Source: a virus
IMG/VR virus record: IMGVR_UViG_3300034374_008818
Location: 1 to 56,930 of that record
Strand: one strand, 5' to 3'
DNA: 56,930 nucleotides
Every line of letters starts with the position of its first letter. Position 1 is the stretch's first letter. The position numbers were made by a program, and so were the translations under genes. The notes beneath the pieces are model-generated. The model searched no databases and was not told the origin of the DNA. It saw only the letters and a list, made by a program, of their open reading frames with translations. Below are positions 1-4,461 of the stretch, piece by piece.

Positions 1-14
1 TGAAGAACACAAAT

Positions 15-39
15 GAAAAAAGCCCCCAGTGAAGGGGGC
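15..39 (-). terminator. Intrinsic terminator-like hairpin after the 93-aa gene
   Basis: On the minus strand a 6-bp stem GCCCCC/GGGGGC (22-39) with a six-base loop is followed by a run of seven T. It lies 6 nt past the stop at 46. Beyond it, bases 1-14 look like the leader seen upstream of the other cassettes, so another small gene probably begins off the left edge. Confidence 0.75.
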
Positions 40-45
40 AAGGTA

Positions 46-327
46 TCAGGCAGCAGGTGCCATGGAGGGCTTAACTTCCTCCTTATCCTTAAGGAAAGGC
101 AGGTAAGAGCCAGTGGTCTGCTTGAGATGACCACCAGTGGCAAGTAAGCCAGTGGCAAGAGTGCCACCAATGACATAGCCAGGGGCTACAGCAGTAGCAA
201 TGAATGCAGCGCCACCAAAGGTAGCAACACCAGTGCCAACAGCAGCAATGGTGAGTGCATTCTGGTCAGTCAAAAAGTCAAGTGCTGCACCAGAGGAGGT
301 GTCAACAGACTTGTGAATAGCAGCCAT
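46..327 (-). CDS. Small Ala/Gly-rich membrane protein (93 aa), unknown function
   Basis: I do not recognise this protein. It opens MAAIHKSVDTSSG. The long middle, about residues 25-68, is made of Ala, Gly, Thr and Val with no charge and would form one or two membrane-spanning or glycine-zipper helices. The tail is charged (KDKEEVKPS). I start it at the ATG at 327. A longer frame opens with GTG at 366, but that extension runs through a small hairpin (353-364) and the normal leader position, as happens by chance in the other cassettes. It is the last complete gene of the leftward small-gene array. A membrane or virion-associated role is inferred only from composition. Confidence 0.7.
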   Translation of the reverse strand: MAAIHKSVDTSSGAALDFLTDQNALTIAAVGTGVATFGGAAFIATAVAPGYVIGGTLATGLLATGGHLKQTTGSYLPFLKDKEEVKPSMAPAA

Positions 328-372
328 AGAAATATACAGAGTAAGTGAACAAGCCCATAAGGGCACAAGACG

Positions 373-393
373 ACAAAGCCCCCGTTAGGGGGC
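373..393 (-). terminator. Cassette hairpin, UAAC loop
   Basis: Stem GCCCCC/GGGGGC (378-393) has loop TAAC on the minus strand and is followed by TTTGTC. It lies 7 nt past the stop of the 40-aa gene. A second smaller stem GCCC/GGGC at 353-364 follows before the next gene's start. Confidence 0.65.
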
Positions 394-399
394 GAGAGG

Positions 400-522
400 T
401 CAGATGTCACACGACAGGGGAGTGCCACGCCAAGTCCAGGAGTACCAAGCGTCACCAATGCGTGTGTAGACAAAGTTCTCAGTCAGCCAACGGTCTGCTT
501 CGAACGGTAGAGGATAGTACAT
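400..522 (-). CDS. Small acidic/aromatic protein (40 aa), unknown
   Basis: An intact 41-codon frame opens MYYPLPFEADRWL and ends CDI. It is rich in Trp and Tyr (three Trp in its second half) and has no membrane segment. It shows the standard cassette layout: leader with TATATATTC just before the ATG, stop 7 nt before a hairpin. Coding is supported by that layout, by a composition unlike random frame, and by equally small neighbours built the same way. No family is recognised. Confidence 0.6.
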   Translation of the reverse strand: MYYPLPFEADRWLTENFVYTRIGDAWYSWTWRGTPLSCDI

Positions 523-548
523 ATGAATATATAGAGAACAACAAAGGA

Positions 549-568
549 CAAAGCCCCCAATAGGGGGC
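549..568 (-). terminator. Cassette hairpin
   Basis: Stem GCCCCC/GGGGGC (553-568) with a four-base loop TATT on the minus strand is followed by TTTGTCC. It sits 11 nt past the stop at 580. Confidence 0.65.
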
Positions 569-579
569 GTATACAGCTG

Positions 580-723
580 TTAGGAGACGTCTGCCCATTC
601 AGTGATGACACCTTCAGTGTCAACAGTCTCAGGGACAGTAAATAGATCTACAGTAACAAGATCATCTGACTGATCGATCATACGTTCCAGGTATTCACGG
701 TAGGCTTCGATGAATGCAGACAT
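580..723 (-). CDS. Small acidic protein (47 aa), unknown
   Basis: A 48-codon frame opens MSAFIEAYREYLERM and continues with an acidic, beta-prone second half (VDLFTVPETVDTEGV). The first twenty residues would form an amphipathic helix. No known family is recognised. The leader (GTATATTTATAG before the ATG) matches those of neighbouring cassettes. A small acidic protein of this type could bind host protein, as early phage inhibitors often do, but nothing in the sequence shows a target. Confidence 0.6.
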   Translation of the reverse strand: MSAFIEAYREYLERMIDQSDDLVTVDLFTVPETVDTEGVITEWADVS

Positions 724-752
724 CTATAAATATACGAGGAACACTAAAGAAT

Positions 753-771
753 AAAGCCCGCGCTAGCGGGC
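753..771 (-). terminator. Cassette hairpin overlapping a stop codon
   Basis: Stem GCCCGC/GCGGGC (756-771) has loop TAGC on the minus strand and is followed by TTTATTC. The TAG in the loop is the stop codon of the 40-aa basic gene, so a ribosome terminating there would open the hairpin. Confidence 0.65.
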
Positions 772-885
772 AAGGAGTTTCCTCTTAAGAGCTTTCAAAG
801 CAGCCTTACGGGCTCTCATAGCCTGTGGCTTACGCCTTGGCTTCTGTGCTTTCTTAGAGTGATGTTGATAATTAGGGACATTCAT
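763..885 (-). CDS. Small, highly basic protein (40 aa)
   Basis: A 41-codon frame opens MNVPNYQHHSKKAQKP and continues as an Arg/Lys/Ala helix (RARKAALKALKRK). The charge suggests nucleic-acid binding; no family is recognised. Its TAG stop falls in the loop of the downstream hairpin. The same frame continues upstream to an ATG at 942 (giving MFTHYRGFLL), but that extension reads through the previous hairpin, so I start at 885. Confidence 0.6.
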   Translation of the reverse strand: MNVPNYQHHSKKAQKPRRKPQAMRARKAALKALKRKLLAR

Positions 886-915
886 ATCGATAAACGAGAA
901 GAGACACAAGATCAA

Positions 916-936
916 TAAAAACCCACGATAGTGGGT
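916..936 (-). terminator. Cassette hairpin, UAUC loop
   Basis: Stem ACCCAC/GTGGGT (921-936) has loop TATC on the minus strand and is followed by TTTTATTG. It is the rightmost hairpin before the plus-strand gene at 979. No minus-strand gene directly feeds it, so the array seems to have been interrupted here. Confidence 0.6.
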
Positions 937-978
937 AAACATAGATAGTTACAATTAATAAGTGTATTAGTTATAACT

Positions 979-2010
979 ATGCCTAGATTTGCCAATCAAC
1001 GGATTGCTAAGTTAGTTGATTATCTTAAAACGCCACACTCAGAGAGACGTATGGTAAATCAAGATGATCCATATTACTGGGGTCAATCAGGTAGAGCTTG
1101 GCGTCAAGAGCAAGATAATTTGCATAGAGAAATACAAACTGGATACCTGAGTCCAAACCACGCTAAAGCAATACTTCAGACTAAATTCGGTCTGTCTAGT
1201 AAAGAAGCCGGTATGTATGTAAAGTGGTCTTTAGATCCAGACACAAAATGGAGTAGACACGTTGGATTTGGTGTTCCGCAAGCAGAAACTTCGGAACATA
1301 TTATGAATGAGATATTGAATTCATCAGGTATTAAGACTAAATTAAACAACCAAGATGATCCTACTGCAACTGATTTAGTTCGTATGGTAGACAACGTAAA
1401 GCAGTATATTGATGTTCAAAACAGAAATACACTGCCAAATATTATTACAGGTGAAGAGATGGGGACATTAATGCCAATCCTAAATACACCTGCAGGGTTA
1501 GCATCTGAAATTTACGATAAAGCATCACCTAATGACACATTTGGAGTTATTAAACAGGAAATTCAACGTAGGTCACCATACGCTCGTCCAGGAAAAATGT
1601 TCGAGAGTAGAGAGGTTGTTGGTCAAAAGTTTGGACGTCCAAGGATGAGAAACGGGGTAGATCAGCGTAAGCCATTTAAAGAATCACACGTTAAAGATGT
1701 AATCATTGGAGGATATAATGATCCACGTGAATTCGAGGCATACTCATTAAGAAAAGGTCACGGGCCATACGATCCCATGATTCCTTCACGAGTGATAGCT
1801 CAAGATCAAGAGAAACTTAGAAATAATCTAATGGGAATGACTAAAGCTGAGTATGAGAAATTAGGAGGAGCAGTCTTAAATGATGACTATAGGAAATCGA
1901 TGGATTTGTATCTCCCCGTCAATATGATCGAGGAGATGTCAAAACCAGATACAGAATATATCGCCAAGGAGGTATTAGAAGCTTTGGATTGGGCTAAACG
2001 GAATAGTTAG
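979..2010 (+). CDS. Unknown 343-aa protein inserted in the small-gene array
   Basis: I do not recognise a family. The protein (MPRFANQRIAKLVDYL...) is hydrophilic, with no signal peptide or membrane segment. It has many short charged motifs such as ERRMVNQDDPYYWGQ and ends DWAKRNS. Its AT-leaning codons resemble the 9156-10553 virion gene more than its neighbours. It is the only plus-strand gene among minus-strand cassettes, and its 3' end overlaps the next minus-strand gene by 17 nt. Upstream is a perfect 12-bp palindrome, TAGTTATAACTA. It could be an inserted cargo gene or a virion protein; context cannot decide. Confidence 0.75.
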   Translation: MPRFANQRIAKLVDYLKTPHSERRMVNQDDPYYWGQSGRAWRQEQDNLHREIQTGYLSPNHAKAILQTKFGLSSKEAGMYVKWSLDPDTKWSRHVGFGVPQAETSEHIMNEILNSSGIKTKLNNQDDPTATDLVRMVDNVKQYIDVQNRNTLPNIITGEEMGTLMPILNTPAGLASEIYDKASPNDTFGVIKQEIQRRSPYARPGKMFESREVVGQKFGRPRMRNGVDQRKPFKESHVKDVIIGGYNDPREFEAYSLRKGHGPYDPMIPSRVIAQDQEKLRNNLMGMTKAEYEKLGGAVLNDDYRKSMDLYLPVNMIEEMSKPDTEYIAKEVLEALDWAKRNS

Positions 2011-2191
2011 CCTGAATATAATCCCAAAGAAACTGCTGCTTTTCAGTCAAGGCATCGCCATTGTCTAGCGACACACAGATGTCACCAAGGCAGTAGTTGA
2101 CAAAATCTAATACACCATACTCTTTGTCAGGCCGACGATCGGCTTGGCGAGTAAGAAACTCCTTATAAAGAGTGTCGAAATCGTAAGTCAT
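1994..2191 (-). CDS. Small acidic protein (65 aa), unknown
   Basis: The frame opens MTYDFDTLYKEFLTRQAD and ends IQANYSV, mostly helical and acidic. I start at the ATG at 2191; the longer frame to 2260 reads back through the upstream hairpin. The leader TGTTTATTTCTTACT matches other cassettes. It has no hairpin of its own on the 3' side. Instead its end overlaps the end of the plus-strand gene (convergent), consistent with an insertion that removed the original terminator. Confidence 0.65.
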   Translation of the reverse strand: MTYDFDTLYKEFLTRQADRRPDKEYGVLDFVNYCLGDICVSLDNGDALTEKQQFLWDYIQANYSV

Positions 2192-2219
2192 AGTAAGAAA
2201 TAAACAATAACACCACACG

Positions 2220-2243
2220 AAAAACTCCCCGGTAGGGGGGAGT
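2220..2243 (-). terminator. Cassette hairpin with U-run
   Basis: Stem ACTCCCC/GGGGAGT (2224-2243) is followed on the minus strand by TTTTTCG. It lies 9 nt past the stop at 2253. Confidence 0.7.
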
Positions 2244-2252
2244 CTTAGGTTA

Positions 2253-2483
2253 TCAGGCAACAGCCTGCTTCTTAAGGGTAGCCAGGCTACGGTTACGAGT
2301 GAGGGGAGTGAAACCCTTAGCGAGGAGGAAATCCTCGAAGTGAGTCATCTCATAGCCGCTACGGAAGACGTGTTGCTTACCGAAGCCATTCTTGGCAACG
2401 AAGCAGTCGTCGCTAAAGCGGATAAGACGCCAAGAGGCATTACCGCGAGTCAACACAACAGACTTCAAACCAGACATAATCAT
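2253..2483 (-). CDS. Small basic protein (74-76 aa), unknown
   Basis: The frame reads MIMSGLKSVVLTRGNASW and ends LKKQAVA. Two ATGs, at 2483 and 2477, are 6 nt apart and neither has a clear Shine-Dalgarno, so the start is uncertain by two residues. The centre (WRLIRFSDDCFVAKNGFG) alternates hydrophobic and polar residues as in a small beta sheet, and the C-terminus is a basic helix. No family is recognised. Confidence 0.65.
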   Translation of the reverse strand: MIMSGLKSVVLTRGNASWRLIRFSDDCFVAKNGFGKQHVFRSGYEMTHFEDFLLAKGFTPLTRNRSLATLKKQAVA

Positions 2484-2501
2484 AATTGATAACAACACAA
2501 A

Positions 2502-2526
2502 AGAAAAACACCCGCGTTAGCGGGTG
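2502..2526 (-). terminator. Cassette hairpin, UAAC loop
   Basis: A 7-bp stem CACCCGC/GCGGGTG (2509-2526) has loop TAAC on the minus strand and is followed by TTTTTC. It lies 13 nt past the stop at 2540. Confidence 0.7.
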
Positions 2527-2539
2527 AAGGGGTATACAA

Positions 2540-2761
2540 TTAAGGGATACGGGGGTAGACAGCCTTCCACAAACGAGAGGAAGCCTTACAAGTCTTATCG
2601 GTAATATAGTAAAAACCGCAGCCTATGCCATACACACAGCCGACAAAAGGAAATAGAATCCATCCACCAAGAAGGAGGATAGGAGAGGAAGCAAATAGAA
2701 TTAGCAAGAGGGTTCCAGCCAATTCCTTCTTGCTTGTCTTAGGCTGAATAGAAGTAGTCAT
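2540..2761 (-). CDS. Small two-helix membrane protein (73 aa)
   Basis: Starting at ATG 2761, the protein opens MTTSIQPKTSKKELAG. It has two adjacent hydrophobic stretches, about residues 15-31 and 34-52, the second rich in Gly, Cys and aromatic residues. It ends in a Lys/Arg-containing tail. Basic residues before the first helix suggest a cytoplasmic N-terminus. It could alter the host membrane early in infection; nothing ties it to lysis, whose genes lie elsewhere. No family is recognised. Confidence 0.65.
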   Translation of the reverse strand: MTTSIQPKTSKKELAGTLLLILFASSPILLLGGWILFPFVGCVYGIGCGFYYITDKTCKASSRLWKAVYPRIP

Positions 2762-2786
2762 AAAGTTAATTGATAACACTAAAGAA

Positions 2787-2806
2787 ATAAACCCACGATA
2801 GTGGGT
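2787..2806 (-). terminator. Cassette hairpin, UAUC loop
   Basis: Stem ACCCAC/GTGGGT (2791-2806) has loop TATC on the minus strand and is followed by TTTATTTC. It forms the downstream boundary of the gene-less repeat slot 2810-2920. Confidence 0.65.
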
Positions 2807-2809
2807 GAA

Positions 2810-2912
2810 AGTAGGTCGCTTACCGGGAAGGAGAAGTAGGTCGCTTCTAGGTCGCTTAATGGTAGGGGGGGGGTAGTAGGTCGCTTACCGGGAAGGAGAA
2901 GTAGGTCGCTTA
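2810..2912. repeat. Array A: five copies of TAGGTCGCTT, including a 37-bp direct repeat
   Basis: Perfect TAGGTCGCTT units start at 2812, 2837, 2848, 2877 and 2902. Bases 2810-2846 are repeated exactly at 2875-2911. The spacer inside each 37-bp copy contains GGGAAGGAGAAG, with a C9 tract (minus strand) between them. The slot is bounded by hairpins on both sides and has no usable reading frame; the minus-strand reading GTAAGCGACC places TAA stops. If transcribed leftward it would give an RNA carrying repeated AAGCGACCUA. Confidence 0.85.
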
Positions 2913-2921
2913 CCAAGACAT

Positions 2922-2946
2922 AAAAAAAAACCCCTGGGGAGGGGTT
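2922..2946 (-). terminator. Strong intrinsic terminator
   Basis: Stem AACCCC/GGGGTT (2929-2946) is followed on the minus strand by a run of about nine T. It lies 5 nt past the stop of the 47-aa gene. It has the longest T-run in the array and separates that gene from repeat array A. Confidence 0.8.
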
Positions 2947-2951
2947 ATGAG

Positions 2952-3095
2952 TCACTGATGCCAGCGTCGATGATAGTTATCCATAGTAACGAGATTAACG
3001 GCTAGAGACATACCTGCAGTTGGTAGAATTAAAGACGCTGCTATCATCTGATATAACACTAGCTTGCATAAATCATACTTCTGAGAGTCAGACAT
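2952..3095 (-). CDS. Small membrane-associated protein (47 aa), paralogue of 3274-3462
   Basis: The 48-codon frame opens MSDSQKYDLCKLVLYQM. A hydrophobic helix spans about residues 12-38 and contains LPTAGMSLAVN, and the protein ends MDNYHRRWHQ. The 62-aa protein encoded at 3274-3462 has the same core (FPTAGMSLAIN, YDNYQRRWYPE), so the two are duplicates within the array separated by repeat array B. The helix followed by a basic aromatic tail suggests a peripheral or single-pass membrane protein; function unknown. Confidence 0.75.
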   Translation of the reverse strand: MSDSQKYDLCKLVLYQMIAASLILPTAGMSLAVNLVTMDNYHRRWHQ

Positions 3096-3123
3096 ATTAA
3101 AGTTATAAACTACATCAATGGAT

Positions 3124-3142
3124 AAAACCCGCGATAGCGGGT
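3124..3142 (-). terminator. Cassette hairpin, UAUC loop
   Basis: Stem ACCCGC/GCGGGT (3127-3142) has loop TATC on the minus strand and is followed by TTTATC. It forms the 3' boundary of repeat slot B. Confidence 0.65.
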
Positions 3143-3144
3143 GA

Positions 3145-3215
3145 TACGTCGCTTGCGAGTCAGTTAGTATGTCGCTTGTAGGTCGCTTAAAGGAAAGAAG
3201 AAGAGTAGGTCGCTT
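3145..3215. repeat. Array B: four TAGGTCGCTT-type units
   Basis: Units start at 3145 (TACGTCGCTT), 3168 (TATGTCGCTT), 3179 and 3206 (both perfect). The last unit is followed by AGCAAGACA, matching ACCAAGACA after the last unit of array A. Like array A it lies between two hairpins where a gene would be expected and contains no plausible frame. The purine spacer AAAGGAAAGAAGAAG echoes the GGAAGGAGAAG spacer of array A. Confidence 0.8.
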
Positions 3216-3233
3216 AGCAAGACACAGTAGTTT

Positions 3234-3252
3234 AAAACCCCCGTTAGGGGGT
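3234..3252 (-). terminator. Cassette hairpin, UAAC loop
   Basis: Stem ACCCCC/GGGGGT (3237-3252) has loop TAAC on the minus strand and is followed by TTTAAAC. It lies about 21 nt past the stop of the 62-aa gene. Confidence 0.6.
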
Positions 3253-3273
3253 GGTAGTCAGTAGTTAATTAAA

Positions 3274-3462
3274 TCAGTCGATGTCACACCAAGTAATGGA
3301 TTCGGGATACCAACGACGTTGATAGTTGTCGTAAGACATACAGTTAATAGCGAGTGACATACCAGCAGTAGGGAATGCTAACGCTAAGCCAGCAATTTGC
3401 TTTCCAACTAACATAAGAGTGTCTGCTTGTTGCGGAGTCATAGATTCAATGTAATTTGACAT
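3274..3462 (-). CDS. Small membrane-associated protein (62 aa), paralogue of 2952-3095
   Basis: It opens MSNYIESMTPQQADTLML. A hydrophobic helix spans about residues 17-42 with the shared core FPTAGMSLAIN, followed by YDNYQRRWYPES. It differs from its 47-aa paralogue by a longer acidic tail (WCDID) and a longer N-terminus. The start is 12 nt from the upstream hairpin, the shortest leader in the array, which leaves no room for a separate promoter downstream of that hairpin. Function unknown. Confidence 0.75.
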   Translation of the reverse strand: MSNYIESMTPQQADTLMLVGKQIAGLALAFPTAGMSLAINCMSYDNYQRRWYPESITWCDID

Positions 3463-3470
3463 AAAAGAAA

Positions 3471-3489
3471 TAAACCCGCGTTAGCGGGT
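3471..3489 (-). terminator. Cassette hairpin, UAAC loop
   Basis: Stem ACCCGC/GCGGGT (3474-3489) has loop TAAC on the minus strand and is followed by TTTATTTC. The next start codon follows only 12 nt later. Confidence 0.65.
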
Positions 3490-3496
3490 GAAGTAA

Positions 3497-3664
3497 TTAT
3501 CGGAAGTCGCAGTAACGATAGGGTGAGTCATAGTCAGTCACACGGATTATGTCAGAGTAGTTACGTAACTCATTAACCATTGATGCATACTCATTAGCAT
3601 CATAAGTGTCATAGCCGTGGTTGTAATCACACTCACCTTCACGGATAATGTCGTAATCATTCAT
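3497..3664 (-). CDS. Small acidic, Tyr/Asp-rich protein (55 aa)
   Basis: A 56-codon frame opens MNDYDIIREGECDYNHG and ends PYRYCDFR. It contains eight Tyr and nine Asp and is strongly acidic with no membrane segment. It is the first gene of the leftward array, next to the control region, so it may be expressed first. The acidic, aromatic make-up is reminiscent of DNA-mimic or host-enzyme-binding phage peptides, but that is a guess from composition. Confidence 0.6.
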   Translation of the reverse strand: MNDYDIIREGECDYNHGYDTYDANEYASMVNELRNYSDIIRVTDYDSPYRYCDFR

Positions 3665-3695
3665 AGTAAAATTACAAATTACACAGTAATCGACA

Positions 3696-3711
3696 CCACT
3701 CGATAGAGTGG
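3696..3711 (-). other. Hairpin without U-run upstream of the array
   Basis: CCACTC/GAGTGG has the same TATC loop (minus strand) as several cassette hairpins but no T-run follows, so it is unlikely to terminate by itself. It lies 32 nt upstream of the first cassette start and would be at the 5' end of the leftward transcript. Confidence 0.5.
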
Positions 3712-4132
3712 GGGTAGGGGTGGTAGGAGCTGATACCCTCAGCGAGACACAGGGTTACTTAAGATACGCATAAGTCACGACAGGGGTGTGTAACTTCTGA
3801 CGATAGGGGGAGGTAACCTGTGGTTACTGAAGTGAGCCCGAGTACGAAACACACGATACGAATTCGTATCACCACAAAAGATTAATACGAAAGATAATTA
3901 TGTAGTGAAGAATTCGAGTGTGTTAACTCGGGTGAACAAAGAAACAAATGTGAAACTTGAGTGAAACGAAAGTTGAACAACGATTGTTATACACTTCAGC
4001 CGAACACAAAGGCTCACAAACAAACGCTTCACTTCAATTAACATCTGACTTCACAGTAGTTATTTTTTTTGTTTGAGCCCCAGTTCGGGTACAGAGGGTA
4101 TTAAACGTGTCTAAAATTTTGTACCATTTTTT

Positions 4133-4155
4133 ACCCTCTATAGGGGGTTTTTAGT
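4133..4155 (+). terminator. Plus-strand terminator-like hairpin inside the control region
   Basis: Stem ACCCTC/GGGGGT with TATA loop is followed by TTTTT. As no plus-strand gene precedes it, it would end a rightward non-coding transcript from the 3.8-4.1 kb stretch or block read-through into the late module. Confidence 0.5.
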
Positions 4156-4182
4156 ACCCCAAAAGTCGCCACTTTGGGCAAT

Positions 4183-4277
4183 AAGCAGGGCTCCAGTATG
4201 TAGTGTGATTATCTTATTGAGAATCAATAGCAATAGAGGCTGTGATACCCTAGTAAAAGCACCTACTCTCCCTGCTT
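4183..4277 (+). other. Possible structured RNA closed by a long-range stem
   Basis: AAGCAGGG (4183-4190) can pair perfectly with CCCTGCTT (4270-4277), enclosing about 80 nt with a small internal hairpin ATTG-AGAAT-CAAT. It lies just upstream of the 135-bp promoter module. Strand and transcription are not shown by sequence. Confidence 0.3.
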
Positions 4278-4304
4278 GTATACGTTGGTTTTAGAGTCGA
4301 ACGC

Positions 4305-4440
4305 AAAACTACGCTAACTACGGTAGTTTTCTATATACCCCTTTTTTAATTCACCCCTAGCCCCTACTAGTGAATTTTTTTAGAAAGGGTTAGATAAGAA
4401 GGTAGTTAGTGTAGCATCGTAGTTTTTGTAGAATAAATAG
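4305..4440 (+). promoter_or_regulatory. Promoter-like module, copy A (before the virion operon)
   Basis: This stretch aligns over its length with 49327-49461. Shared pieces, in order: AACTAC-N-GTAGTT dyad, CTATATACC, an AT-rich stem region, AGAAAGGGTTAGA, GTAGTTAG then GTAGCA and CGTAGT, and TAGAATA (4429-4435). It ends 22 nt before the first virion gene. Being found upstream of two different operons, with a -10-like TAGAAT at the same relative place, suggests a shared phage promoter with upstream binding sites. Confidence 0.75.
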
Positions 4441-4461
4441 AACATCAACATTTAAAAAATA

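Larger units (their letters stand above)
3712..4304. other. Non-coding, palindrome-rich divergent control region
   Basis: No frame here looks coding. Visible elements include: hairpin palindrome GTAACC-TGT-GGTTAC at 3813-3827; perfect 16-bp palindrome GATACGAATTCGTATC at 3855-3870; CGAGT/ACTCG stem near 3913; AACAA-CGA-TTGTT near 3975; inverted repeat AGAGGGTA (4093-4100) / TACCCTCT (4132-4139); and hairpin CCCAAAAGT/ACTTTGGG at 4158-4178. Transcription appears to leave leftward into the small-gene array and rightward into the virion genes. It is a candidate control region and possibly a replication origin, inferred from structure alone. Confidence 0.6.

Noticed and set aside
327-366. N-terminal extension of the 93-aa protein from GTG
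   Set aside because: Reads through a hairpin and the common leader; other cassettes give similar chance extensions.
2810-3215. CRISPR-like array
   Set aside because: Repeats are only 10 bp with irregular, partly duplicated spacers, and no Cas gene is present.
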